Assembly (NCBI GenBank): GCA_951813285.1
Contig: OX638355.1
Location: 1,798,653-1,862,652, forward strand
Source: Terriglobia bacterium
GTDB taxonomy: Bacteria; Acidobacteriota; Terriglobia; Versatilivoradales; Versatilivoraceae
Length of the DNA: 64,000 nt
Direction of reading: 5' to 3'
Shown in pieces: positions 18,290 through 26,904 of this stretch (position 1 is the stretch's first letter; each line of letters opens with the position of its first letter). Made by a program: the position numbers and the translations under genes. A model generated the notes under the pieces. It did no database searches. It was not told the origin of the DNA and saw only the letters and a list, made by a program, of their open reading frames with translations.

Positions 18290-18695
18290 ACGAGGAAGAA
18301 ACTGCCGATCGTTGTTAAAAACGAACCACGAATGGACACGAATAGGGATGGACCCCCTTCAATGACCAACCGCGCCCGAATGTATCTGCGATATCGTGAC
18401 CTTGATATCCCGACGTCATGGGCGGGAGCCCCCCGGGAGCGCGGGCGTCCCGCCCGCAACCTTATTGGTGCAAGCAGCCTGCGATCCAGGGGCATTCCCT
18501 CGAACAGTGCACCAAACCGACCTTTGCAGGGTTCGCTACTATGGTGCCAAGTCCTATGCGGGCGAGACGCCCGCGCTCCCGGGTGGGCGTTCTCCCATTC
18601 ACTCTTGCTCCTCAAGAGAGCGTGTCGGGTTGCCGGGCCGCAGCCCTGCCGTGCAGATCATGCGAGAGAGCCTCTTGCAATATTGGCAGTGGGAA
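18290..18695. repeat. Long inverted repeat, left arm
   Basis: This block, from the 'gaagaaactgccgatcgtt' start through a REPIN unit (18432-18583) to 'caatattggcagtggga', reappears in reverse orientation at about 31318-31730 with few changes. The two arms flank roughly 12.6 kb. Confidence 0.8.
18432..18583. repeat. Single REPIN-like unit
   Basis: Left terminus CCCGGGAGCGCGGGCG at 18432, spacer nearly identical to the 17.1-kb array, right inverted terminus ending CTCCCGGG at 18583. Confidence 0.85.
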
Positions 18696-19634
18696 ACGAG
18701 AAGCGGCACCACAATGCTTCTGCAACGCTGTTACCCTGGTATGACTTCGTGTCCTTCGTAGATAACCCCTCGATCTCGATTGTCACACCCCCCAATCCAC
18801 ACCTCATCAATCCGTTTATTGGTGTTCATTCGTGTCCATTCGTGGTTCGCCGTTTTCCTTTAGAGTGAAACAACGACTCTTCATAGCCGGTCGGGAACAA
18901 GGACCCTGTTCCCTTAGCACGGTTTTCTACCTATTGAACATCGGTGCGCTGGATTAGCAGGACGAGAGCTTCCTGCACCAGAAGCCAACTCGGGCGATGA
19001 TCCTGTGCGGATTTGCGGATTCCCGGCATTAGAAGCCAGCCGTTTCCTGAAGAATCCTGTGAATCCTGTGCATCGATGTTAATGATCTCTTTAAATCACG
19101 ATGGGGTCGGAAGCCCCCCCACTGGCTCCGCCGCGGTCCTTGTTGCTTCTTCGCGGACAAATCCTCTTTGTCCCTTGTGTCCTTCGTAGACCCCCTTGCC
19201 GACCTTCGCCCCATCCCTCTCGAGCCTTCTCCAGCGCCTTGGTGTCCCTTCGTCGTCCTTCGTGTCCCTTCGTGGATAACTCTTTTCCTTTTGTCTTTTT
19301 TCGGTTGTTTCAGGCAAGCGGGGCCCCTGCCCTGCCGTGCAGATCATACAAGTGTGAAACAATCAGAAATCGACCAATCCCTTCGCGACCTTGGTATCCC
19401 GTTACGGTTCACCTCAACGCCTTAGTGGCCCTTCGTCGTCCTTCGTGTGTCTTCGTGGATCACTCTTTTTCTTTTGTCTTTTTTCGGTTGTTTCAGGCAA
19501 GACAAGCCATTTCGCGGTGGCAGCAATCCTCTTGTGCAGAATCGGCGCAGATGAAGCCGCCAATCGTGCCGAAAGGGCGTTCGGGCTGACACTGCCCCAG
19601 CGCTTCCGCCGTCAGATCATGCTTATAAAATAAT

Positions 19635-19655
19635 GAACATAAATAGGTTATGTTC
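19635..19655. promoter_or_regulatory. Candidate operator upstream of htrA
   Basis: Perfect inverted repeat GAACATAA-N5-TTATGTTC, about 100 bases before the htrA start, inside an AT-rich patch (TTATAAAATAATG) that stands out against the GC-rich surroundings. The binding protein is unknown. Confidence 0.5.
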
Positions 19656-19756
19656 CCATCGAACCTTTTGGAAGACTTTGGCTCGCCGTTTGCTCTATTC
19701 CCTACCGGAGTTTGTGCAGCTTCCTGAGATCCAAACAGGAATTCAGGAGAAACCTG

Positions 19757-21292
19757 ATGAAAGGGGACGAAGAAACAATGAACGCCAACAAGATCATCGC
19801 CGCGGGAGCGATTGCAGCCGCCCTGGTCGTGGGCCAGGTTGCCGGGAGGCTGATGGATCAGCCTCTTGACGCCGGCGCGGCGCCGCCCGCGCCCGCCACC
19901 CTCAATGTTCCGACGGCCGCCGAGTTGTCTTCCCGCTTTTCCGAGGTCTCGGACGCAGTCGATCGGGCCGTGGTCAACATCAATACCGAAACCCTGGTGA
20001 GGCATCGCTTCCGGATGCCGGGCCGGGGCGGGGGAGGGAGACAACAATTTCAGGATCCCTTCGACTTCTTCCACCGCTACTTCGGGGGCGACCTGCCGCC
20101 GGCTCGAAGTCAGAAGCGCGAGTCCCTGGGCTCGGGATTCGTGGTCGACCCCAAGGGATATATTCTCACCAACCATCATGTCGTCAACGGCGCCGACAAG
20201 ATTCAGGTGGAACTGGCCTCGGGCGAGGAGTTTGCGGCCAAGACCGTCGGCAGCGACAGCTACACCGACCTGGCGGTGATCGAGATCGATGCCGGCAAGC
20301 CCCTGGAAGTCGCCAGATTGGGCAACTCGGACGGCATGCGACGGGGAGACTGGGTCCTGGCCATCGGCAGCCCCTTCGGCCTGGAACGTACGGTCACCGC
20401 CGGAATCATCAGCGCTACCGCTCGGCCGGGCCGGTCCCAGTGGCACCGCTTTCTGCAGACCGATGCCGCCATCAACCGGGGCAACTCCGGCGGTCCGCTG
20501 GTGAACCTGGCCGGGGAGGTGATCGGGGTCAACACGTCCATCCTGAGCACCTCCGGCGACAACTCCGGAGTCGGCTTTGCCGTTCCCTCCAATACCGCCA
20601 TTCAGGTCTACAACCAGCTTGTCAAGCATGGTCGGGTCACCCGGGGCGCCCTGGGGATCAGCATGCAGACCGAGGCCAGCCCTCAAGCCCTGAGGGCCCT
20701 GGGAGCCACCGACGGCAAGGGGGTCATCGTCCAGCAGGTCCGGCCCAAGGATGGTCCGGCCGACCGGGCGGGGTTGCAGCCGGGCGACGTTGTCGTCGGA
20801 ATCAACGGCAGGAAGATCGGCGAGCCGGCAGACATCTTTCCCCTGCTGTCCGAAACGGCGCCCGGAGAGACGGTGGAGATCGAATACCTCCGGGACGGCG
20901 AGAAGCGGACGGCCAGGCTGACCGTGGGGGACCGGTCCGAGGTCTTTGCCGGGGAGCAGGCGGCCCAATCGGGGCCGGGTCAGGGGTCCGACAGCCTCAA
21001 GCTGGGCCTGCGTGTCCAGGAACTCTCGCCCCAATGGAAGCGTCAACTGGGCGACAAGGCGGCCGGGGTCCTGATCCTGGAGGTGGAGCCCGGCAGCGTG
21101 GCCGATGACGCCGGCCTGAGGCCCGGGGACGTCCTGCTGGAGCTCAACAAGACGGCTGTTGCCAGCCCCGCACGGCTGGCCGGGCTGTCCGGAGAACTTC
21201 AGCCGGGCAGTGATGTCCTTTTCCTGGTGAAACGGGGCCAACCCGGCGCCGGGGAGGCGGTCACTCTCTACCTGGCCGCCACCCTTCCCTGA
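19757..21292 (+). CDS. HtrA/DegP-type serine protease with two PDZ domains
   Basis: Envelope quality-control protease/chaperone. An N-terminal signal or anchor (IIAAGAIAAALVVGQVAG) is followed by a trypsin-like domain with the triad His141 (ILTNHHVV), Asp171 (YTDLAVIEI) and Ser244 (NRGNSGGPLVN). PDZ1 (from about 300) has LGISMQTEA and AGLQPGDVVVGINGRKI. PDZ2 (from about 420) has GLRVQEL and AGLRPGDVLLELNKTAV. The Phe/Arg-rich LA-loop (DPFDFFHRYFGG) is typical of DegP/DegQ. I chose ATG 19757, seven bases after AGGAG; an ATG at 19778 is a weaker option. A perfect palindrome lies about 100 bases upstream and a strong hairpin after the stop, so it is probably transcribed alone. Confidence 0.95.
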   Translation: MKGDEETMNANKIIAAGAIAAALVVGQVAGRLMDQPLDAGAAPPAPATLNVPTAAELSSRFSEVSDAVDRAVVNINTETLVRHRFRMPGRGGGGRQQFQDPFDFFHRYFGGDLPPARSQKRESLGSGFVVDPKGYILTNHHVVNGADKIQVELASGEEFAAKTVGSDSYTDLAVIEIDAGKPLEVARLGNSDGMRRGDWVLAIGSPFGLERTVTAGIISATARPGRSQWHRFLQTDAAINRGNSGGPLVNLAGEVIGVNTSILSTSGDNSGVGFAVPSNTAIQVYNQLVKHGRVTRGALGISMQTEASPQALRALGATDGKGVIVQQVRPKDGPADRAGLQPGDVVVGINGRKIGEPADIFPLLSETAPGETVEIEYLRDGEKRTARLTVGDRSEVFAGEQAAQSGPGQGSDSLKLGLRVQELSPQWKRQLGDKAAGVLILEVEPGSVADDAGLRPGDVLLELNKTAVASPARLAGLSGELQPGSDVLFLVKRGQPGAGEAVTLYLAATLP

Positions 21293-21307
21293 AACCGCCG
21301 CAATTCA

Positions 21308-21337
21308 ACGGTCCCCGGGCGCCCGCCCGGGGACCGT
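21308..21337 (+). terminator. Strong hairpin after htrA
   Basis: ACGGTCCCCGGGCG at 21308-21321 pairs perfectly with CGCCCGGGGACCGT at 21324-21337 (practical loop about six bases). No T-tract follows, so it may act as a transcript-end stabiliser or weak terminator. Confidence 0.55.
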
Positions 21338-21423
21338 CACTAAAGAGTTCTCCACGAAGAACAGCGAAGAAGCACAAGAAACTAACAGGAACCACGAATA
21401 GACACGAATGGACACGAATGAGG

Positions 21424-21825
21424 TCATAGAACCAGCCTCTCCCATTCAAGTTGTGGCCGCTTGAAATTAAGGATCAATCCGACTCTGAGTTGCGTGATCT
21501 TCAGGTAATTGAGAATCTGTCCCCGTTCCAAATCGGTGATCCGGTCAATGGTCTTGGTCTCTACCACAATAAGGTCGAATACGATCAGATCGGGACAATA
21601 CTCGCCGACTCTGACGCTCTTGTAGATCACATCAAAGCGTGGCTGTTGTTTGAACGGAATCCCTTTCAGCCCGAATTCCACAGCCAGTGCGTTTTCATAC
21701 GGTTTTTCCAGTAAGCCATGCCCTAGCGTGTTCAGCACTTCCATCGCGCAACCCACAATTTGAAACACTTCTTTTCTTAGGAGTAATTGGTGTTCATTCG
21801 TGTCCATTCGTGGTTCAATCCTCAT
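21424..21825 (-). CDS. GxxExxY protein, copy 1
   Basis: A 133-residue member of the GxxExxY family, small proteins with a PD-(D/E)XK-like fold of unknown function. The naming motif is GLLEKPY in GCAMEVLNTLGHGLLEKPYENAL. Nuclease-like residues follow: DLIVFDLIVVETKTID (acidic and E-x-K pattern) and the end YLKITQLRVGLILNFKR. The start region EPRMDTNEHQ is itself encoded by the dispersed 'gaaccacgaatggacacgaatga' repeat; ATG 21825 is used here and ATG 21807 is possible. A close paralog lies on the same strand at 26462-26863. The gene is flanked by repeats at both ends, suggesting that gene and repeat are linked in origin. Confidence 0.85.
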   Translation of the reverse strand: MRIEPRMDTNEHQLLLRKEVFQIVGCAMEVLNTLGHGLLEKPYENALAVEFGLKGIPFKQQPRFDVIYKSVRVGEYCPDLIVFDLIVVETKTIDRITDLERGQILNYLKITQLRVGLILNFKRPQLEWERLVL

Positions 21826-22218
21826 CTCCGCGCGGCCAGGAGGGTTCGCGCAAATCCACTTGCCGCTGGTATTTGATCCATCTGTGAGACTTGACGCCTT
21901 TCTCAATGCTGTAGTCGCTCAAGGAATCCAGGGCGACTGGTTTTTCCTCAGATCCAATATCGAGAGACCACGATCTGAGATGAGAACTCTTCATGACGGC
22001 GTTGGGTTTCGGCGCACCTGCACACCTACCCGCCCGCCCGGGGACTGTCGTCCATTTATGCTAGGATAGTCCTGTGGCGGCGATCTGTTTGGGTGGGTTC
22101 TTTCCCTCTAGCCCGGCGCCGCCCAATTCCTTTAGGTCGCAGGACTCCCACAGGCTGAATCGAAGGCGGCGGTTCGGTGGAACCGCGATCGGGCTGTTCG
22201 GCGCATCGGGCCTCCGGA
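21826..22218. other. Intergenic region without a gene
   Basis: About 390 bases separating the divergent GxxExxY gene and the chorismate-lyase-like gene. It contains a small GC-rich CCCGCCCGCCCGGGGAC patch near 22029-22045. I see no gene and no clear promoter. Confidence 0.5.
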
Positions 22219-22800
22219 ATGGATCATCGCGCTGACCTGCTTTACCCGCTCCGAGAGTGCTACGACCGAATGGGGGCGCCGCCGCCCGCCATCTTCCGCC
22301 TCGACGGGGAGGAGGTGCCCCAGCCCTACCGGAGGCTGCTGGTTCACGAGCAGGACATGACGCCCACCCTGGAGGCGGCTTTTGGCCAGCCGATCCAACT
22401 GCGGGTCATGCAACATTGGATATCCGGCGGCCTGCTCACCCGCCAGGTCCTGCTGCTGCTGGAGCAGGAGGGGATTCCGGTGGTGTTCGGGGCCATCCGG
22501 ATTCACCTGGACGCCTTCCCCGAACCGGCAAGAGAGGAGATCCTGCAGGGCCGGAGACCCCTGGGGGCCATTCTCCACCGCCACCGGCTGGAGCACCAGA
22601 GCCGCCCCAGGGCGTTCATTCGGGTCGAAGCCGACGGGCCGATCAGCCGGGCCCTGCAAGGGCCGTCCCCGGGGACCCTTCTTTACGGGCGGCTCAACCT
22701 GCTTCGAGGCCTTCAAAAGGAAACACTAGCGGAAATTCTGGAGATATTGCCCGCCCTGCAGGAGGGCGGCGGTCAAGGCTTGCGTATTCAATCCAACTGA
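22219..22800 (+). CDS. Chorismate pyruvate-lyase-like protein (UbiC/DUF98 superfamily)
   Basis: UbiC-type enzymes cleave chorismate to 4-hydroxybenzoate and pyruvate. This 193-residue protein shows the superfamily layout: RRLLVHEQDMTPTLEAAFG near residue 40, a strand LLTRQVLLLLEQEG, PVVFGAIRIHLDAFP, and the active-site-like RRPLGAILHRHRLEHQSRPRAF segment, whose Arg (G-x-x-L) and Glu positions match the family. It ends with LYGRLNLLRG and LAEILEILP, the usual last strands. ATG 22219 gives a start without strong ribosome-binding site. It is 11 bases upstream of a RidA-like gene and surely co-transcribed. The product could feed a quinone or an aryl pigment; this is inference. Confidence 0.75.
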   Translation: MDHRADLLYPLRECYDRMGAPPPAIFRLDGEEVPQPYRRLLVHEQDMTPTLEAAFGQPIQLRVMQHWISGGLLTRQVLLLLEQEGIPVVFGAIRIHLDAFPEPAREEILQGRRPLGAILHRHRLEHQSRPRAFIRVEADGPISRALQGPSPGTLLYGRLNLLRGLQKETLAEILEILPALQEGGGQGLRIQSN

Positions 22801-22811
22801 GGGAGGTGGCC

Positions 22812-23561
22812 ATGCTTGTCAATAATCCTGGAGGGAATTATCTCTTTGCGCCTGGAGGGGAAGCCTTTTCGGACGGAGTGGTTTCCGCGCCGGGCTACGA
22901 AATCGTTCGCGTCACGCTGAAGGAATTGCTGCCCTGGCGTCAGGGTTTCGATCTCATCGATGCCTTTCTGCAGGAACAGGGAAGGCCGCGCCAGGCGCTC
23001 TGCGCCGTAGAGCTGCGTTGTGCGCGCCCCTTCACCGCCGAGGGCTTTTCCGAATTCAATCAGGGGTACCGATCCCTGTTGGCCGACTGGCAGATCCTGG
23101 TGGACGGGGTCAACCCCATGGCCAGAACCAACGTGGCGCCGGTGGTGGGTCCTCCCGCCGAGGCCTCGCTGTTTGCCTTTGCCTTCACCGCTCCGGCGCC
23201 CGGCCTGCAACGGTCCACCTTCGTGGCTGCCGGGGCCGGTGAAATCACGGCCTCGCCGGATGGGGGAAGCACCATCGTCCGCCGCGGAGACACCTCGCCG
23301 GAGGCGATCCGGGAGAAGAACGCGGCCGTCATGCAAATCCTGGATCAGCGCCTGGTGGACCTGGAGAAGGACTGGTCCCAGGTGACCGGGGTCACGGTCT
23401 ATACCGTGTACGACATTCATCCCTTCATCGAGGAGGGAATTCACTCCCGGATGGGGGCTGCCAGCCTCCGCGGCCTGGTGTGGCACTATGCCCGCCCGCC
23501 CATTGTCGACATCGACTACGAGATGGACCTGCGGGGCCACGCCCGCGAGATCTACCTTTAG
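22812..23561 (+). CDS. RidA/YjgF-superfamily protein, double length
   Basis: RidA proteins hydrolyse reactive enamine/imine intermediates; the same fold is used by chorismatases. This 249-residue protein is about twice the usual length. Its N-terminal half has WRQGFDLIDAFLQEQGRPRQA, VELRCARPFTAEGF and DGVNPMARTNVAPVVGPP, and its C-terminal half VYTVYDIHPFIEEG and the closing ARPPIVDIDYEMD strand typical of RidA. ATG 22812 follows GGGAGGTGG. It lies 11 bases after a chorismate-lyase-like gene, so an aromatic-precursor role is plausible, but the family is broad. The end overlaps the convergent hexapeptide gene by four bases. Confidence 0.65.
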   Translation: MLVNNPGGNYLFAPGGEAFSDGVVSAPGYEIVRVTLKELLPWRQGFDLIDAFLQEQGRPRQALCAVELRCARPFTAEGFSEFNQGYRSLLADWQILVDGVNPMARTNVAPVVGPPAEASLFAFAFTAPAPGLQRSTFVAAGAGEITASPDGGSTIVRRGDTSPEAIREKNAAVMQILDQRLVDLEKDWSQVTGVTVYTVYDIHPFIEEGIHSRMGAASLRGLVWHYARPPIVDIDYEMDLRGHAREIYL

Positions 23562-24283
23562 TCCGTCCGGCGCCGAGTGGCCACGGTCGTGGCCTGGCTG
23601 AGCTTGACCAGGCTGTCGGCCGGGGTGTAGCCCTTGCGGAGCGCCACGTTGGCGTAGATGAGCGTGCGCGGACCCACCAGGCACCCCGGGTGGGTGACGC
23701 AGTTGCAGCCGGTCTGGACATCATCTCCCAGTATGGCGCCCAGCTTGGTCAGGCCGGTGTCGTAGGTCCGGTCGTCGATCCGGATCTGCAGCGTGGGCCG
23801 GCGTCCGGTCTCGTGGCTCCTGGCGCTGACCAGGGTGAGGTTGGAGAGCTTGGTGCCGGCTCCCAGGTTGGCTCCCTGTCCCAGGATGCTGTCTCCCACG
23901 TAGGCGAAGTGGGGGGCCTTGCTCCGGTCGAGCAGGATGGCGCCCTTCACTTCGGTGGCGTGGCCGATGACGCAGCCGTCTCCGGCGATCACACCGCCGC
24001 GCACGTAGGCGCCGTGCCGGATCCGGCAGTCACTGCCGATCAAGGCGGGCCCGGCGACATAGGCGCCGTCTTCCACCACCGTGCCCGGGCCGATGCGGAT
24101 CCCGGTTCCATGAAGGGTGGCGCCCTGGGATATTTCTCCCCGGATGTCCATGGACCCGGGCGGGACCAGGGCTTCGAGGTAGGCGTGCAGCCGCTTTAGC
24201 CCGTCCCACACCCGATCGCCCCGGCGCCAAAGATCCCGGTGCTCGAATTGGGTCAGGTCGAAGAAATCGGTTGGATCGGTCAT
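23558..24283 (-). CDS. Left-handed beta-helix protein, GlmU C-domain-like
   Basis: Residues about 48-215 are hexapeptide repeats of the left-handed parallel beta helix (IRGEISQGATLHGTGIRIGPG, VEDGAYVAGPALIGSDC, IRHGAYVRGGVIAGDGCVIG, ATEVKGAILLDRSKAPHFAYVGDSILGQGANLG). The HFAYVGDS and NLGAGTKLSN pair closely resembles the acetyltransferase half of GlmU-type sugar nucleotide enzymes. There is no N-terminal nucleotidyltransferase domain, only 45 helical residues. A role as an acyltransferase or a lone sugar-nucleotide protein is likely. ATG 24283 follows an AGGA. It is convergent with the RidA-like gene. Confidence 0.8.
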   Translation of the reverse strand: MTDPTDFFDLTQFEHRDLWRRGDRVWDGLKRLHAYLEALVPPGSMDIRGEISQGATLHGTGIRIGPGTVVEDGAYVAGPALIGSDCRIRHGAYVRGGVIAGDGCVIGHATEVKGAILLDRSKAPHFAYVGDSILGQGANLGAGTKLSNLTLVSARSHETGRRPTLQIRIDDRTYDTGLTKLGAILGDDVQTGCNCVTHPGCLVGPRTLIYANVALRKGYTPADSLVKLSQATTVATRRRTD

Positions 24284-24391
24284 TCCGGCTAATTCCTGGC
24301 AGGCCCGCCGGGTAGTATACAGCAAGCAACCGAGAGCGCCCAGCCGCCGGTCTCCCGAAACGGGACTGCCGGCGCACCAACGAGGAGCACC

Positions 24392-26377
24392 ATGGTTCCG
24401 GCCCGATCCGGCAGGTCATGCAGGGGCCTGACGAGGGTAATGGCATGGCTGCTCGGCCTGGCGCTGCCCCTGGCGCTGACCGGCTGCCAGTCCGGACCTC
24501 CCAACGGGACGGCCACCGCCAAAAGGGTGATCGTGCTGGGCATCGACGGCATGGACCCGGTCCTGCTGGCCCGGTTCGTGGAGCAGGGTCGGATGCCCAA
24601 CTTCGACCGCTTCATGGAAGAAGACCATTTTCGCCCCTTGCGGACCAGCATCCCCCCTCAAAGCCCCGTGGCCTGGTCCAGCTTCATCACCGGCATGAAT
24701 CCGGGAGGCCACGGAATCTTCGATTTCATTCACCGGGACCCGGCCACCCTCTCGGCCTACCTGTCCACCTCCCGCAGCGAGGAAGGCTCCTATGCCCTGT
24801 CGCTGGGTTCCTGGCGAGTGCCGCTCTCGGCGGGCCGGGTGACGCTCTTGCGCCGCGGCAGCGCCTTCTGGGAGATCCTCGGCCGCCATGGAATCCCCTC
24901 GACCATTCTGCGGGCGCCCGCCAACTTCCCGCCGGCCGGCGAGTCCGGCCGCCAGCTCTCCGGTATGGGCACCCCCGATCTTCAGGGGACCTACGGCACC
25001 TTCTCCTATTACACCCAGGACCCGGAGACTTCCTCCCGGGAGGTCTCCGGGGGGAAGGTCATTCCCCTGACGGTTCGCGACGGCCGCTTCCAGGCCCGAT
25101 TGATGGGGCCGCCCAATCCCTTCAGGACGGATATCGACAAGGCCTGGGCGCCCTTCCAGGGAACCGTCGATCCCGAGAGCCGGGTGGTGCGGATCGAGCT
25201 CGGAGGCCGCCGGTTCCTGCTGCAGGAAGGGAACTGGAGCCAGTGGGTCGAGGTCGAATTCGAGCTGGTGCCCTGGCTGCACAGCGTACGGGGGATCTGC
25301 CGCTTCTATCTGAAGCAGGTGGCCCCCCGCCTCCAGATCTACGCGAGCCCGGTCAATATCCACCCCTCTCATCCGGCACTTCCGATCTCGCAGCCGGCCG
25401 ACTACAGCCACCGACTGTGCGAGCAGATCGGCCTGTACTCGACCCTGGGCATCCCCGAAGACACCAAGGCCCTTTCCTCCGGGATCCTGGACGAGCAAGA
25501 GTTTCTGCAGCAGGCGGACGCGGTCTTCGAGGAAGAGCTGCGGATGCTGGAGACCGGTTTGAGGGACTTCCGGGAGGGCTTGTTCTTCTTCTACCTGGGG
25601 CGGCTGGATCAGCTCAGCCACATGTTCTGGAGCGCCATGGATCCCCGCCATCCGGGCTTCCAGCCGGATTCACCCTATGCCGGTACGATTCCCGAGGCTT
25701 ACCTCGAGATGGACCGGGTCCTGGGGCGGGTGTTGGAGGAGGTCGACGGCCGCACCACGCTGCTGGTGATGTCGGACCACGGGTTTGCACCCTTCTACCG
25801 CGCCTTTCATCTGAACACCTGGCTGCGCCAACAGGGCTATATCACTCTGATACAGGGCTCCGAGGAAGGCATGCTGCGGAATGTCGACTGGAGCCGGACC
25901 CGCGCCTACGGGTTCGGCTTCAACGGACTCTACCTCAACCTCTATGAAAGGGAGCCGCGGGGGATCGTCCGCAGGGGAGCGGAAGAGGAGGCGCTTCTCC
26001 AGGAGATCAAGACCCGGCTGCTGGAGTTGCGCGATCCGGAATCCGGAGAGGCGGTGTTGGCTCGGGTGCACCGGCCGGACTCGATCTACAGCGGCCCCCT
26101 GCGGCGGAAGGGCCCCGACCTGGTCCTTGGCTACCGCCGCGGCTACCGGGCTTCCTGGGAAACCACCCTGGGCAGGTTCCCGGAGACTGTGATGGAGGAC
26201 AATCTCGACAAGTGGAGCGGCGACCACCTGATCCACGCCGAGGCGGTTCCCGGAATTCTGATCGGCAATCGCAAGATCCGCCTGGAAAAGCCGGCCCTGA
26301 CCGACCTGGCTCCCACCATCCTGGCCGAATTCGGCCTCCCCCCGGAACCGGCCATGGTCGGCCGGCCGCTGTTCTAG
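24392..26377 (+). CDS. Alkaline-phosphatase-superfamily lipoprotein (type I phosphodiesterase)
   Basis: A lipobox (LALPLALTGC) places the mature protein on the membrane. The catalytic domain follows the nucleotide pyrophosphatase/phosphodiesterase layout: VIVLGIDGMDPVLL with the first metal Asp, RTSIPPQSPVAWSSFITG with the nucleophile Ser/Thr, GRLDQLSHMFW, TTLLVMSDHGFAPF with the Asp-His metal pair, and GDHLIHAEAVPGILI with a further His. The end (ALTDLAPTILAEFGLP) is the usual C-terminal helix. At 661 residues it is long, with an insert between residues about 150 and 330 that has no clear motif. ATG 24392 follows GAGGAG. The substrate is unknown. Confidence 0.85.
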   Translation: MVPARSGRSCRGLTRVMAWLLGLALPLALTGCQSGPPNGTATAKRVIVLGIDGMDPVLLARFVEQGRMPNFDRFMEEDHFRPLRTSIPPQSPVAWSSFITGMNPGGHGIFDFIHRDPATLSAYLSTSRSEEGSYALSLGSWRVPLSAGRVTLLRRGSAFWEILGRHGIPSTILRAPANFPPAGESGRQLSGMGTPDLQGTYGTFSYYTQDPETSSREVSGGKVIPLTVRDGRFQARLMGPPNPFRTDIDKAWAPFQGTVDPESRVVRIELGGRRFLLQEGNWSQWVEVEFELVPWLHSVRGICRFYLKQVAPRLQIYASPVNIHPSHPALPISQPADYSHRLCEQIGLYSTLGIPEDTKALSSGILDEQEFLQQADAVFEEELRMLETGLRDFREGLFFFYLGRLDQLSHMFWSAMDPRHPGFQPDSPYAGTIPEAYLEMDRVLGRVLEEVDGRTTLLVMSDHGFAPFYRAFHLNTWLRQQGYITLIQGSEEGMLRNVDWSRTRAYGFGFNGLYLNLYEREPRGIVRRGAEEEALLQEIKTRLLELRDPESGEAVLARVHRPDSIYSGPLRRKGPDLVLGYRRGYRASWETTLGRFPETVMEDNLDKWSGDHLIHAEAVPGILIGNRKIRLEKPALTDLAPTILAEFGLPPEPAMVGRPLF

Positions 26378-26461
26378 CCCGGGCTTTCCAAGCACAGTCG
26401 GCACTCAATCCGCGAAGATGAACGGCGAACCACGAATTCACACGAATTCACACGAATGATG

Positions 26462-26863
26462 TCAAAGAACCAACCTCTCCCATTCAAGCGTTGGACGCTT
26501 GAAATTAAGGATCAATCCGACTCTGAGTTGCGTAATCTTCAGGTAGTTGAGAATTTGTCCCCGTTCCAAATCGGTGATTCGGTCAATCGTCTTGGTATCT
26601 ACAACAATCTGATCGAACACGATCAGGTCGGGAATATACTCGCCGACGAGGACCCTCTTGTATATGACGTCATAGTGTGGCTGTTGCTTGAACGGGATCC
26701 CTTTCAGCCCGAGTTCCACAACCAGTGCGTTTTCATAGGGCTTTTCCAGAAAGCCATGCCCTAACGTATTCAGCACTTCCATCGCGCAACCCACGACTTG
26801 GAACACTTCTTTTTTCAAGATTAATTCGTGTGAATTCGTGTCCATTCGTGGTTCGCCGTTCAT
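26462..26863 (-). CDS. GxxExxY protein, copy 2
   Basis: Paralog of the gene at 21424-21825, 133 residues, same strand, very similar throughout (GFLEKPYENAL as the naming motif; VVDTKTID instead of VVETKTID). Both copies end in the same LEWERLVL and their stops are followed by the same kind of 'cacgaatgaca' repeat. The start region EPRMDTNSHE is again encoded in the dispersed repeat. ATG 26863 was chosen to match copy 1 in length. Function unknown; the family is often placed near nucleases by fold. Confidence 0.85.
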   Translation of the reverse strand: MNGEPRMDTNSHELILKKEVFQVVGCAMEVLNTLGHGFLEKPYENALVVELGLKGIPFKQQPHYDVIYKRVLVGEYIPDLIVFDQIVVDTKTIDRITDLERGQILNYLKITQLRVGLILNFKRPTLEWERLVL

Positions 26864-26904
26864 CTTTGTGCAGCTCGGTTCGCGCTGAGCGCACCCGGTC
26901 ATGG

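Larger units (their letters stand above)
16302..19634. repeat. Gene-free repeat island 1
   Basis: About 3.3 kb without a credible gene. In order it holds the following. A 'cacgaatggacacgaatgaa' repeat is near 16473-16500. A single REPIN terminus (16588-16613) leads into a truncated copy of the 50274-50480 unit, reverse in its spacer. An 'atggatgcacaggata' repeat is near 16876, and three tandem REPIN units are at 17056-17487. A block at 17490-17660 is shared with 31.2-31.4 kb. A 'cccatgggctgacgcccacgg' copy is at 17992-18057. 'cttagtggcccttcgtc' repeats are near 18180, 19230 and 19425, and another REPIN unit is at 18432-18583. Open frames here read through repeats and are not genes. Confidence 0.8.

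Noticed and set aside
16302-19634. Prophage or insertion sequence
   Set aside because: No transposase, integrase or phage structural gene can be read; only short non-coding repeats are present.
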